Shown: positions 25,039 through 38,300 of the stretch, in pieces
How the letters are laid out: each line of letters starts with the position of its first letter
How positions within the stretch are numbered: the first letter of the stretch is position 1
Assembly (NCBI GenBank): GCA_932521035.1
Contig: OW051494.1
Coordinates: forward strand, 3,768,001 to 3,832,000
From: Oscheius dolichura
Lineage: Eukaryota; Nematoda; Chromadorea; Rhabditida; Rhabditidae
Length of the DNA: 64,000 nucleotides
Reading direction: 5' to 3'
The notes under the pieces: generated by a model
Databases searched by the model: none
Seen by the model: only the letters and a program-made list of their open reading frames with translations
What the model was told of the DNA's origin: nothing
Position numbers and translations under genes: made by a program

Positions 25039-28000
25039 TCACTTTTTCTGAAAGGACGTTTTAAATGGGAGGAGGACGGAGAACAAACCTTGGCAGTGGA
25101 GTCGGATTTCTTGACAGCCGTCGACGTCTTCCTTACAGCCGGGGCGCTGCCGTCCTTCTTGCCGACGTCGCTCGTTTTCTTGGCCAGCGCCTTGGCGCCC
25201 GTCCCCTGGCCGGCCGTGGACTTCTTGGCCGTCGGCTTGGCTGCTACGTTGTTGGCAGCCGGGGTGGTGGACGACTGTGAAGACTGCAAAGGAGGGATTA
25301 GAGAAGGGGGACTGGGGCCGGCCTACCTGTCTCGTAGGGGCCTTCTTGACGGGGGCCGCGGTGGGCACGGCCTGCGGCGGCATGGTGACCTGCCCGTCGG
25401 AGAAGGCGACCCCCTTGCGCATGATCATCTGATCGGGCGGTACTGACGGCATCAGGTGTGTGGGCGCGTCGTCCGAGAGGAAGTTCGACGGCACGAGGCC
25501 TTTCAACCCGTTGAGTTCTCCCACATAGAACCCGTCCTCGTCCATCTCTCCGTAGATGGTGATTATGTCACCCTGCTTGAAGGTGAGCTCCGTCTGCTCC
25601 GCGTCAGCATTCGGACTCTGCTGGCGGGAGTCGTAGTCAAATTTGGCCACCATCTTCTTCAGCGGCACTTGGCTGTGCACTCCGTTTAACCTGAACATCT
25701 CTCGTTGTCCTCCTCTCCTCGTCTTTTGACCCACCTGACATCCGGGGGCATTCCCTGTTGCAGGTGCATCTGGCTCATCTGCTGGGTCAGCTGTCCCATG
25801 CTCATTTGACTAGCCATCGGGGGCTGGGAGTAGCCGCTGGGGCCGGGGATGTGTCCCAGTTGGGAGGGAGGCCTTCCCGGTCCCTGGTCGTATCCTCCCT
25901 GCCGCTTGTCGGCGTAGTCGAAGCTCCTCTCCTCCCTGTAGGGCTCCTCTCTCCTGTCCCTCCGGTAGCGGTCGTCTTCTCTCCTCCGCCTGTCATCGTA
26001 CTCCCGACGGTCGTCCCTCCGCTCGTCCCTCCTCTCCTCCCTCCTCTCATACCGGTAGGCCTTGTCCCGGTAGTCGTCCTCGTAGTAGTCGTCTCGCCGG
26101 TCTTTCGAGCTATCCCGGTACCTATCGTCGTAGTCTCTCCGATACTCGTAGTCCCGCCCATTGGCTCTTCGGTATCTCTCTCGAGGAGGAGGCTCTCGTC
26201 GCTCGTCCCTTCTGTCCAGAGAGGAGTACATGGCCCCCGGCCGCTGTTCCCCCTGTTCCCTGCGCCTGTCTCCGGCATGGTCGTAGCTTCTGGACTTGAG
26301 CGATCCCCATCTCATCCGACGGAGAGCCGGCTCGGCGGCGAGCATTGGCTGAAATCGCGGGGTGTTGCGTCACTATACGGAATAATTTACTTCTCCCCGA
26401 TTGAAGGTCGTCTTATAGGGCGGGAGGAGGTCTGTCTTGGCTATCTCAATTACCATATTACTCGGCACGAGGCCGTAGCGGTTCCCGATCTGCCCCTGGT
26501 AGAAGCCGTCGCTGTCTGCCTCCCCGTAGACCTGGAATATGGAGATAGGGGGAAGGAGGGCAGGGGGCGCACCTTGATCAGCTGGTGTTTCCTGAAGGAG
26601 AGCTCTTCCGCCTCGGCGTTGGCGTTGGGTGACATGTGATGGGAGTAGTCGAAGAGGGCCACGAACCTAAACCTTCTCTGTTCGGGGGCTGTCTGGCAGG
26701 GAAAGGACCATCTACAGTCGTCCTCGAGGGTAGGGGGTCTCAAATCGGGCTCTGACCTCGTTCCGAATCCTGTCTCGCTTCTCACCCGGGCCAGTCGAGG
26801 CGGCACCAGACTGAACACCTCCTTCATAATCCGAAAAGACAACGGCCTACCGTCCCCTGCCGGTGGGCATCCGCTCCTCGGCGCTTCCTGCCCGGATGCC
26901 TCCTCGGGCATAGATCTCCGCTCGCGTCCTGCCGTCTACCGGGGCCGATGGCCCGGCCCATTCGTTCTGTCGGTGTCGGAGTAGGTAGCTGTAATTCCTC
27001 GTCTTATTCTCCCCACGGTAGTCAGTCCCACCTGTTTTCCATCTCCAACACAGAGGGTCGGGCTTCTTCGGCCGAGCCGTCTGCCCTCAGCAGCCGCGGG
27101 TGGAATGTGTAGTACTGGGCCATCGAGGGCTGCGTCTTCCACTGCAAATAGCCTGCTCATAATCTGAAATTCTAATTACCTTGGGCAGAGTTCCCGTATG
27201 TGAGGTGGCTATCGGATTTTGAAGCGTCGGCTGTGTCGGGATTGTTATCGGCGCCGTTGCCAACCCCGCCCCGCGCGTTAGCGTTCCCATCCGAGTCAAG
27301 GTCCCCTCGTAGGTGGCTCCAGTCCCCGCCGTGTAGCCCTAAAAGTGCAAGTCACAGCATGATTGATGGGTCCCTTGTCTTACCTGCATCGCATTCGTCC
27401 CATAGGTTGTCAGCGGGTTCGCCTGGAACGGCATCGTGTTTATCATGGTCGGGGCAGAGAAGGGAGCGACGGCTGTCGGCTCGGCCGGCACCATCGTCGG
27501 CACATTGGGATTCCAGAAGCCGGCGACCATGGGCTGGATAGCGGAAGGGGCCGCTGCCGGGCCGGACATCGGCCCCACATAGGGGTTGGGAGTGCCGTAG
27601 GCAGGCTGGGCAAAACTAGGATAGCTGGAACCGGCAGGCCTTACAGGGAGGCGGGGGGATACGGTACCTGGAGGCCATTGGGTCGAGGGTGAGAGGCGCG
27701 GCGGTGAGAAGGGGCTCGCTGTAGGGTCCCCTCGGCACTCGGGCAACGTTGGAGTCGGCGCTGACGGCGCCCTCTTTCGTCTTAGTCCTGACGGTGATGA
27801 AGATCGGCGGGTCGTCGGAGAGGTCGGCTAGCCTCAGGACGGCGTGGTCGGCTATCACTGAAAGATGCTTGGGTGCGGGGGAGGAAGAGGGCAATCTCTT
27901 CTTTGTTTGCTTCAGATCGCGATCATCTTGCAAATTCAGCGTTGCCGTAGGGCTATTAGCGTCTAATTACGTGGCTCGAGATCCGGAAAACAGCCATTCG

Positions 28001-31000
28001 GAAAAGGCTCGGCTCACACAGCTTACAGGCGCTGCGGTAGCGGCTGCCAAGGGGCCCGGCTGCTTAAAAATGCAATGCAATCCGCGCCCGGGCCCCTTGA
28101 CTAATTCATAGCCGAATCAAGGATTCGGAGCCCCAAATCATAGCCGGGGGAGGAAAGACAACGGACCTGTTTCACTCGGCACCTGGGCGATGTTCTTGCC
28201 GTCGGCGTAGATCAGATAGGCGGAGACGGCGGCTCGGGAGGGCGGCTTCGGCTGCGAGCAGACGGGCGTCCACGAGACGAGAAGGTGGCCCGGCTGAGGC
28301 CCGTGTTCCACTTGGACGTTAGTCGGCGGATCGGGCAGACCGACTGAAAAGGCGTTTTTTATCCGGTGCAGCTGCTGGACGCGCTGCCCGGCAACGCCAT
28401 GGAGGGATTTGCCGGGTGACAGGAATGGCTGAACAGGACACCCTCACCGCCCTTTAAAACAATAGACGGGAAATATCAGCGACAAGATTAAAAAAGGTGC
28501 ATTCGGCCGAGGGGGGACGGGAAAGCCCCCGTGGGTGATCAATGCTCTTTTGAAGCGGAAAGTGAGAGGGGAACTGGGAAGATTAGGAAAGTGTGCTTCG
28601 GGGGGCACCCTACGTGAGGGGATAAGTGACTTCATCTGGGGGAGAAAACAAGCAGGCCCCCTAATTATGTCTAGACTGTCACCCCTTTGGGCAGTGTGGG
28701 GCCCGGGGAAGGAATTCATCCCCTCCCCCTTTTTCGAAAGAGGGGAATTAGAAGGGGAAATCATAGCGATTGGAGACAGAAGGATGTGTTTCGCCGGAAG
28801 ATTTATGTACCGCCGGAGGCAATTGTGGGATATCCGGCGGGGTACGGTAGGGAGGATGGGGATCCCCGACGGGAAACCCTGTAAACGGAGGGGACCTGCC
28901 AACAATCGAACGAGGCCTCGTGGATAAGGATTTAATTAAACGAGATTAGGCGGGAGGAAGACTCACTTTTGGGGAGGGTCTTGAAGTCGAGACACCGCTC
29001 CACTGGGCGCTGTTCCAACACAGCCCGGGGGTGTTTGGTCCGGATGGAGACGCGGTAGATGGTCGACGGGGTCAGGCCGGAGAGCTGGACCTGCAAATGT
29101 CAGAGTTTTAAGGGTTGAGCCACGGGGCCATCCCCCGTCTGGAGAGGCTAGAAGACCCCGGAAATTGGCTTCATCTGTAAGAGATAGAGAGTATGCCCCC
29201 TCATCCTCCCGGATCGTCCCTCTTCCCCCGCTATCATAGTTGGGGGTGGATTGTGAAAATAATCGGATGTCTTCGGAGGGTGTCCGATTTCGCCTTCCAT
29301 TTCCGCCCCACCTTCAAACAGCCCCCGAGGTACTGGTATTCTGGAGGCAATTGGTCCCGGAGCCAGCGACTCATACTGATGAAATTAGATGGAACACGGG
29401 CCCCCGTCTACCTAACGAACTACTGTTTCCTCCAAATGGGAGGCGGAGTGGACAATACCAAGGGGGATCAGGGCAGGGAAGGGCTAAGGAGAACTGACGG
29501 GGTGCCCTGAGGGCAGGAGGGGGAAGTGAGAAGAGCGCGCGCCGTTATGAGTGCTGTGTCAGGGCCCCCAATTGATCCCGCTAATGATATTGGCGGAAAA
29601 TGAAGAGAACGAGAAGAAGAAGAAGAAGACCTGGAACAGCGGTGGTCGGAGGATAAGCCGCGATTTGGGGAAGGAACGCCCAGGGGGAAATTAGATTGGA
29701 AACTGACCTGGAAGACGGACGGCGGGCAGACGCCGACCTTGACGGCGTTGAGGGAGACGACGTGCTCGGCGTTGGAGTTAGAGGGGTGCCAGCGGACACA
29801 GGCCGAGACCGGCGTCACTTGCCACACTCGCAGATGTTGAGGGGCTACTTGGGCTTCTGGAAATAGAAAAATAATGAGAGGGGCCACCGGTGTGTTTGAA
29901 GAATGACATCAGCCCCCGTTGATTAGGGAAGTCTGACCCCTGCTCCCCCGGGGGGACACGGACTTCCCCACGTCAATCTCTTTTTGTTGGCCTCTCCCGC
30001 TAGGAATATACTCTGCCGTCCCGGAGAGTAGGGTCTTTATCCGTGACAAGCGGAGCGTGGCAGAGAGAGAGAGAGAGAGAAGCCGCCCTTCTCTGCACCG
30101 GAAACGGCCTCATCTGATAAGTCACAAAAACAGTCCCCCTGGGGAGGAGGAGGACGTCCCTCCCTCTCCTCCTCCTGGTCGCCTTTAATTGCATTTTACG
30201 AGTAGAGAGGGAGAGCGAGAGAGTAATCAACTATGCATTAAAATGGCCACGTTCCTCCTCGTATAATTACGGGCACCTGTCGGGCGACTCACCGTTTCCT
30301 ACGGCTAGACTACAGGCTTGGTCGGGACTGTGTCCCTGGTCGGTAACGGCGCGCACGGAGACATTCACAGAATGATCCAATGCGATATCTTCTATCAAGG
30401 CACGGCACTGTAAGAGAGGGGGATTAAAGGAGAAAAAGACGGGAACTAACCTTGTATGAACCTGGGACAACTGAGCGGACGGAACCGTCGACGCAGACGT
30501 GATACTGGGATACGACTATGAAAGACTCTTCGGGAGGGGACCACGAGATGACGAGGCTTCTACACAGCTTCTTCTCTACGACGAGGTCTCGTGGACAAGG
30601 CACTGAAACAGTCTCTCTCTCTCCTCGTCCTCCTCTTCCTCCCCTTTGACACATCGGCCCCCCAAAGTAATCCTATTAGTGCAATAATGTGGAGGGGCCC
30701 GTCCCCCTCAACTGCCATGCCAGCTGAAGTGAGTCTCGCGCGCGTCCTCGTCAGGCCCTCGGGGGTGGGGTTTCAATTTGAGGTGCTACTGGCCGGCCAG
30801 TGCTCCCGTGCGTGCCTCCAGAGACGGGAATCGATCCGAGCCGTCGGGGGGTGGAAAGAGAGGGCCGGGAGAACCGCCCCCGGGGCTATTGTTTTCTGAT
30901 ACTCCCGGTTGGGGCCACAACCTAACTCGGGGGCCCATCTCCCCCAGCAATAGGTAATGGATCAGTTGCCGGGCAAGGAGGCAGGAGGGGGGCAGCTTAG

Positions 31001-31997
31001 CGCGACTCTCACTAGGGGGCGTGGCCTCCCGAAATTAGGCACGACCAGAGGGAAAAAAGGAGAACGAAATGGTCTGACTTGGAGAGGGGCTCGAAATGAG
31101 ACGAACACAAACTCTCTGTGATAGACGAGTAGCGGAAATTACAGTAATCGACGTCGGAAATTGGCAGGAGGACACCGTCCCCCTGTCTTCCCGCCACCTT
31201 CCCGCCCTACTGTTCCCGCCGGGCAGATTGTTCTCCTCCCGGTCAGATTTCGGCTCCATTTCATTTCTTTTGGGAGTCGAACTTTCCCATGCTTCGTACG
31301 TCACCGGTAGTATTGGATTTCGTTCATTGGCGGCCAGTCACTTTGGCTGCCCCAAAAGAGGTTTCCCTCCCTCCCGGCCGGCCAAACGGACTCACCTCTG
31401 GGACTATCGTTTTGTTTGATCTCTTGCACGGTCACTTTGGACACGTCAGCTGGAGGGAACGGGCAGACGCTGTCGGGTAGATGGCTCGCGTCCTGGAGGG
31501 AAAATAGAAAAAGAGGAAGAGGACAACTCACGGGCTCCGTGGAGAAGTCGTGCTGAATGGAGGTGAGATGCGGCGGTACGGTGAGGGGAAAGGAGGGGGA
31601 GGGGGCTCGGGCATTTTGGAGGATGAGATGATCCGGGACGCGTTCGACGTAATTGGAAGGGACAAGCCCCGTCCGACCGTCGAGCGTCTCTCCGCGAAAA
31701 AAGCCATCCGAGTCCATTTCTCCTTTTACCAGGATCACATCTCCGGGATTCAGAGGCAGCTCCAGCTGGGGGTTGTCGTTCGGCGAGTCGCGCAAGGGAA
31801 GATACTGTAAGGGGAAGGAAAATGAAGAGAAAAAAGAGTGGTCTTACCTGGAAAAGGGCACGAAAGACACGGCAATGAGGTTTATTCCTGAGGGTGAGGA
31901 GGAGTTGGTCTGAGGAAGGGGGCGGCCCATTTAGGGGCCCGGAGGAGCCCATTGGGGGGCCCACGCCAAGCCCCAAAGGGCTTGCCGAAACGGACAT
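25039..31997 (-). CDS. RIMBP: RIM-binding protein (active-zone scaffold)
   Basis: A presynaptic scaffold that links RIM and voltage-gated calcium channels (C. elegans RIMB-1). Nineteen exons, all joins in phase, give 1211 residues. SH3-I is at about 44-110 (NPGDVILVKGEMDSDGFF, GLVPSNYVERV). Three FN3 domains lie at about 174-480, starting VPCPRDLVVEKKLC, VAPQHLRVWQVTP and PDPPTNVQVEHG. A Pro/Ala/Thr-rich stretch follows. SH3-II is at about 739-805 (FRFVALFDYSHHMSPN, GLVPSNMV). Exon 16 (residues about 818-1022) is an Arg/Asp/Tyr/Glu-rich linker turning Met/Gln/Pro-rich. SH3-III is at about 1033-1100 (KKMVAKFDYDSRQQSPN, GLVPSNFLSDD). The end is a Lys/Ala/Ser-rich tail; the last exon is only nine bases (Lys-Lys-stop). 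Five introns in the FN3 region are 300-800 nt; the rest are about 40. The ATG follows tgtttag by six bases. The coiled-coil N-terminus of vertebrate RIMBPs is absent. Confidence 0.93.
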
Positions 31998-32863
31998 CCG
32001 CCCCTAAACAGTAAGATTACAAATAGACAACGATATTTTATTCTTTTTTTGTGGAACCCCGTCTAAAGTAATTATGGCAGATATCTGCAGAGATAAGTTG
32101 CTTTTCGGTTTGATAATAACGTTGGGCTGCCATAATTGACTGTTTTTCCAAATAAAATAAGCTTTCAAACGTCATAAACTACAATGCATAGCGAAAAGAA
32201 TTCTGTCCACAAAATGTATCGGTTCCTTTTTGTAAAACAAAAATTATAGGCAATAATTGCACCTAATAATTGGATTAGTTGCAGGGATTTCCCACGCACT
32301 TTATGGAGAAATTTTATTAAAAAAATCAGACGCTAGATAAAGTATGAAATATAGTGGGAAAAATTACCGTGACCATGAATTCATTCAGAAAACTTGTTGA
32401 TAAAAAATATTGAAGTACCTCCTAGGCCATACGGCACGTGTAGCGCGGCAGCATTGATTCAGAAGCCGCGCCCCCAGCTTGTAATAAGAAATCAATAAAG
32501 AGGCTGGACGGTGGTGATACCACAGGCAGTACCGGGACCCTGTTGAAAGTACTGAGGCGTGGGCCGTTCGATATAGACCACTAATGGAGGCACACGCCGA
32601 GAAGCACAGCGGTCAATGAGAGAGGGCGAGGGGCACCCCGCTCTAGACGTAACGCAACGAACATCCCGCCGGGGGCTATTCACTCTTATTATGACAACTG
32701 TCTAAACTTTCATTTTTCTAACCAATTGCAACTTTGTACGTCTAACAGCTGCTGTAATGTAATTAGCTATCACAAATGAAAGAAGGAAGTGCATAGGATT
32801 TTTATGGTTATAAAAAAATAAAAACAACATCAACAAAAAATATTATATTCACCGTGTTTTCCT
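31998..32863. other. Intergenic spacer with a GC-rich, hairpin-rich island
   Basis: The flanks are AT-rich. From 32430 to 32680 the sequence turns GC-rich and holds five inverted pairs: GCGCGGC/GCCGCGC (32443-32449 with 32465-32471), GTGGT/ACCAC (32511-32523), CAGTAC/GTACTG (32527-32554), GGCGTG/CACGCC (32556-32598) and GGGG/CCCC (32630-32639). The minus-strand open frame 32492-32683 has no recognisable domain. A structured non-coding RNA or a regulatory island is possible. It matches no spliceosomal, SRP, RNase P or tRNA pattern that I can recognise. Confidence 0.35.
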
Positions 32864-35102
32864 TCATTTCAACCTCGTGAAACATGCTATGTAATTTCCT
32901 TGTTCGTATTCGACAGAATCCAGAGAACAATCAGGTATTGAAGAAATCAGTTCTTCCATCTCACCTTCCCGAAATACATGGTAATATCTAAACAAATAGA
33001 ACAGTATGGATGCACAAATTATAGATGAGCAAACCTCAGAAACGTTTCCTTCTGTGCGTCTATAGTCCACGGTACTAGTAGGTCTTGCTGTACAAATGTT
33101 TTACCGTCGTGTATTTTCAAGCGTGAAATCGAATCTTCGACTATCTCTTCGGTCTCTTCCTTAAAATTTTCGATTATGACTATGCATTGATTAAAAGAAA
33201 ATGGAAATTGTCACAAATATTCATACCTTATTATTTCGCATTTTTGCATATTCCGAATGACTTTGATCCATTGACCAAACTGTAATACAAGCTTTGCCGC
33301 CTGGTCGCAAAACCTTAACCGACACCTTACAATGAATAATGTACATACCCGAACAATTTCACTGATGAGTTTTTGCCTCCTACTTTGTGACGACATATGA
33401 TGAAGAACTGCAATACAAATTACAGCATCAGCACCCTCTCTGAACGGAAGATGAAGAGCATCCGAACGTACAACTTGACAGCCTTTTTTACTAGTAATTG
33501 AACACAGTCCCAAGCACATGTCACATCCAAACTAAAAGTTTAATGATAAACGAAATTATTAAACTGACTTTTAAAAGTTGATCTTTATGTATAAGATATT
33601 TCCCATTACCACATCCGACGTCATACAGTAGAGAAAAGGGTGGAATCGAATTCAAGAACCTGATCGGTGAATATTATATGTATGTAAAGATTTACTTGTT
33701 TACAGCAACCCAACTGGAATGCCTCGTTTCATCAAAATGCGATGATATGTGTTCATAAACATCAGAAACATAGGAATCTTCTAGTTTTTTCGCTGATTCC
33801 TCAGTATCAGGTATAGCCATTTCACCCTTTCGATCCCAATCGCAAAATTCTTTGAAATTACACACACATGGTTTACAACGTGTTGTCCGAAAAGTTAAGG
33901 ACATCCTCATTCTTCTAGTTATTAAACGGTTTGTTCTTGGATCAACATCATACTTTCTATTTACTATTCTACAAAAAAAACGATAAAAAGATATGCAATG
34001 CAAGTGAAATACCCATGTTTCCATCGATATCTAGACTCTCCTTTCATGACACACAATGATCGCCTTCTTAAAAGAATTGGAGAGATCTTAGCAGAATTAG
34101 CGCCATCCTTGAACTCCATAACTACGTCAGATGCTAAGCTTAGAGAAATTATGGATTCTTCAAATGCAGAATGGGTATCATAATGCGATGGAATACCGTG
34201 TCCCGGAGAATAAATATTGACTGTAACCTGGAATATAAAATCGATTATACTTAAAAATACATACCTGATCTGGGCGGCAACTAGTATGTTTATCTTCTAC
34301 TAATTTGTCAATGAGGATATCTATAAATGAAGGGATAGGTTCTGCAGCACTTCCAGCTGAGTTCGTGGAGTAATCAAAGACATGCCCATAATGAATGACA
34401 GAACGATGTTTCAGATTTTGAACTGAAAAACTAGAAGAAAAATAAATAAACACAGCTCACGTTTACAGTCATTTAAGAAGAACGATGTCAGTTGTTGTTC
34501 TTCCTCTTCTGAAATGAAATTCTCGACAATTTCAAGATTCTTTGGATAAACCACTTCTTCGGTACTTTTTTCAGGGACTACAACGGTAGATTATAATTAC
34601 AACCAGGATATCTCACATTTCTCCACAAAAAGAATCACAAATGGCTGATGTGAATTGGAAAGTAATGGATGGACAAGTCCCTGTAGCTCATTTCGAACAG
34701 CAGCAGCGATGTCCTTACTTGAAAATTTGATGAACGAATATGTTCTAAGGCAGTTGCTTTATTAGTGAATAAAAGTACCTCTTATTAGGATAGACGACGT
34801 ATTCACATTCAGAATCATATGATGAAAATATTTGTTGTAATTCTTCGGGAGAAACACCACAAAGTACACTGCTGTTACTTATAAATAAATACTGAAACCG
34901 TAAAAGCTTTAGTAAAAGACCAAACCTCTGTAGGCTCATTTGAGATTTTTACATCGCTGTCATGGCGTCGAAGCTGCTCCACACTTTTTTGTATCTTTCG
35001 CAGCAATTTTCCTCCTTCTAGCTTTTTACCAAGAGGTTTTTCTTTGTTTTCATTATAGTCTAAGAGCGGCTTGGAGTAAAAGAACTTATTCACCCTACAC
35101 AT
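32864..35102 (-). CDS. ALKBH8: tRNA wobble-uridine methyltransferase/hydroxylase ALKBH8
   Basis: ALKBH8 completes mcm5U at the tRNA wobble position through its methyltransferase domain and hydroxylates it through its AlkB domain. The domain order here is the standard one: an N-terminal RRM ([18 protein letters not shown], and TYSFIKFSS after splicing); an AlkB domain with [19 protein letters not shown] giving the iron-binding His and Asp, [22 protein letters not shown] giving the second His, and RMRMSLTFR for 2-oxoglutarate; a zinc-binding-like cysteine cluster (RCKPCVC); and a SAM methyltransferase domain with [29 protein letters not shown] and AVLHHMSS. The C-terminal block [14 protein letters not shown] is diagnostic for the family. 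Introns are about 33-50 bp. Its start faces that of CWF19L2 across 254 bp. All catalytic residues I can place are present. Confidence 0.93.
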
Positions 35103-35356
35103 TGTACTTCAGTAGACTCCGTGAATAGTTGATGTATATTTGATTTGGAATAGACGTTGAAACAACTGCGAAACTACTGGTTACCCTATATGAAATACTC
35201 AAATATGGTCTCATTCGAACCCTAAATGAACGCGGCAACCACTATACGTCGGACAACCGATCGTTCACATTTGTTTTTTTTTGGCTTTGCGAAATCGCTT
35301 CTTCAGTTTTGCTTACTGGCCGGATATTATTGTTCACTATGAAATATATTTTCAGA
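35103..35356. promoter_or_regulatory. Presumed bidirectional promoter of ALKBH8 and CWF19L2
   Basis: The ATGs of two divergent genes are 254 bp apart, so both promoters and leaders must lie here. A polypyrimidine run with ttttcag ends at 35355, one base before the CWF19L2 ATG. No core motif is clear. Confidence 0.5.
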
Positions 35357-38300
35357 ATGTTTCGAAGGCCTGATGACGAAGAGCATTACGGATCCAGAGT
35401 TGTGAAAGCAAAACCAATATCTGAAAAATATGCTAAAACCTTAGGCAGCACCTATGCAGGAAAAGTTAGTTTATTATTTTTCTTTTCAGACTTCTTTTTC
35501 TTATGGCCTAGCTTTATCATCTTGTATTCCAGGATTTTGTTGTCGGAAGTTCTCGTTCACAAAATGAGTTTTATGGAGATCAGGAAGTATCAGCAGCAAC
35601 TAAACAGCACAATGCCGAGATGTCAGAAGACGAGAAGAACAAAATACATGCTAAAATTATGAAAGCAGAGATGAAAGGTGACAAAGTTTGTTTTTGCAAC
35701 TGACTTTTAATGTTATTCCTTGTATAGGAATTGGTAAGAAAACTAAAGAGGAAGTTAGATGGAGGATCTTCACAAGAAACACCAAAAGAAAAAGTGATTT
35801 ATTTGCTCTTTTATACGATATATAATTATTATAGGTCGTAGTGATGATGAAGCGTGACAGAAGCGGTAATATTGTTCCAGCTAGTAGTAAAAATGACGAC
35901 CGAGGAAAATATGCTTCGGTTCAAATAACAATATAATGCATAATTTCAACGTATTCAGGGATCATCACGTATGAACAGAGAATACGGAAAGAGGCAGGAA
36001 CTGGAGGATATGCTCAAGGAAGAAAAGACGGGAACATCAAAGGATCAGCTTAGATTATTCGAGCGCTCTCTCGTGGTATGCCTTATTTTGATGAAAAGGT
36101 TTATGTTAGCCAAAACTTTTGATAAATTGCAATAACTTTACCCTGCTAAAAAATTAATAGAACGTACTTTTCTAAACATGATTTAAAAATTACATTCAAA
36201 GAAAGAAATGAGATTTTGTTCAAGAGTGGTTTTTTTTTCACTTTATGGAATATGATAATATCTTTTCAGAAAAGTGCTAAAATTCGTAGGAATGATGACG
36301 AGAGTATTGATGATATTGCTGAAATGCAAAATGTTCGAAGAAAAGCTGATGAAAAAGATCACCGTCGAAAAGAAACCGAGCAAAGAAAAGGTTTGTCCTT
36401 TTACCACATTAGGGTGCGCCATTAGCTTTGCGCAGTTCTCTCCGTTTTTTTGTACACTAGGTTGGAGAACAGTCTTTCTCTCCCATTCATAAGAAAAGAC
36501 ATCGCGCCAGTTGAACTATCAGCAACATCGAAAATCACGATATCGAGCGACGCGATGGAATGTGAGTGGCGACGACGCGGGTGATACGGAGGCCAAGTGG
36601 ACAGTAGATGTCAGGGTTCAATGAGCTTCCTGGTTGTGACAATTTGTACATTTATTTTGAATTCAACCCGATATATATGTACACAATTGAGATCACATAC
36701 TGACATGTAGGCAAAAATATTAGATTGAAACTGACTAGGTGAAGACTACCGCCGATAATAGAAAGGCGTTTGACGTCAGACCGCTCGGAAGCCACCTTGG
36801 TTAAACTCGCTGACTTTTGCAGCTAGTTTCTTCATAATTCCATGGAAATTATTTTTTGCTTCGGGTAGGGGCAGATGCTCTAAACGTGTTCCATTTTTTG
36901 GTAGGGTGTTTTCAACTTACTTGTCGCAATATCAACTGTATCTTCGTCTGCGTCTCTGCATCTGATGTTCTCATAATAGGTGGCTTTGCGGAAGGGTCTC
37001 ATAAGGCGCGGGTTGTCCTTTTGTGTCTCACTAAGTAGTTCACAGAAGCCTTTTTCTTGGTAGGCGAATGGGTGGAAGTAATTAACTGCTTTACAACGAG
37101 GCTTTTCGGCGCACTTTTGGAGGCAGTCTTCGTGTTCATTGACCGTCATTGTGGCCATCATTATACCGAAATAAACGTATTCTGGTATTGCGTCGCTTCT
37201 TAGACCTTGGGGGCACTCGGCTGCTGAAAACATTTGATTAACGTTGTTCAGTATGGCCGCGAAATTGGTATTTCTTCATGGTATGGTTGAAAATTCGCGC
37301 GTGCTTACACTAGTTCAGCTAAATAGATTGCTATCAAGATGCCAAACGTTTGAAAGCATGAAAAGCTACTTACCGGTTTCATCGTAAGTGACATCATAAA
37401 ATGCAGGATTGCGAGATGGATTCAAATGTGCTCTCAGATCTCCCCACCATTCTGTTGTAGCCAGTGAGAATGGTATCAGAGAGGTAATAACAACGATCCA
37501 CATCATTTGAGAAGGGAACCGAGTAGACTGGGTGCACTGCGCGTTAGTCCCGCTACGACCCCGCCCATTTATCGCGCAACTCGTCCAACAGCTATTTTTG
37601 TGGGATCTTATCACTCTGATCGAAGATTACTACTACGTTTTGTGCTCAATATCATTGCTCCTTGTGGTGTTCTTCCAAAGTTAGGAATTGGTTTTTGTTC
37701 ATCCTTTCTATATTAAGTGCCATAGACCTGTTTGTATCTTGTTTGTGACTAATTGAGGTCTCTTGGGCGTAAGAAGTTCCCCGTAAGATCTCCATTCCGC
37801 GCATTCTTACGAGGATGGTGTTTGAACAAAACTATTAGCAAACGCCTCAAGGGGCGTTCCTGTTTGCGTGAATTAGCTCCAATATATAAAGTCGCGCAAT
37901 GACCCCACTTGATAAGTATTTGCCTTCGTTAGAGAAATCATTTTGTATTTTTATTAGAGTTTGCTATCTTTGACCCCTTAGCGAAAATAGGATGCTAATT
38001 CCTAGGAATTTGTTTTGGAAGAAGTCATTTGTAACCGCGCCCGCTCAAGGTGAAATTCCGAAGTAAATGCGGCGGTTTCACCTGACTCATCAATATACAT
38101 GTTACACTGAAAGCGATAAGGGGATATAAGAAATTATTCAGAGCACAGACGACTGGAGCGATCGCTTGATGATTGTTTGCGGTGCATAGAGAGCAGCAAA
38201 TTGGCTAAACATTGCATAGTAGCTGTGGGTATAAATGTGAGTCTTTTCTAACTGTACCTTTGAAATTCATTAATAAGAATAGTTTAACATAATAACACTT

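Noticed and set aside
25758-26639. 293-codon plus-strand frame rich in Val and Pro
   Set aside because: It is the antisense shadow of the Arg/Asp-rich exon of the RIM-binding protein.
36421-36436. Match to the first bases of U4 RNA (agctttgcgcagt)
   Set aside because: The similarity stops after 13 bases and no Sm site or U4 stem follows.
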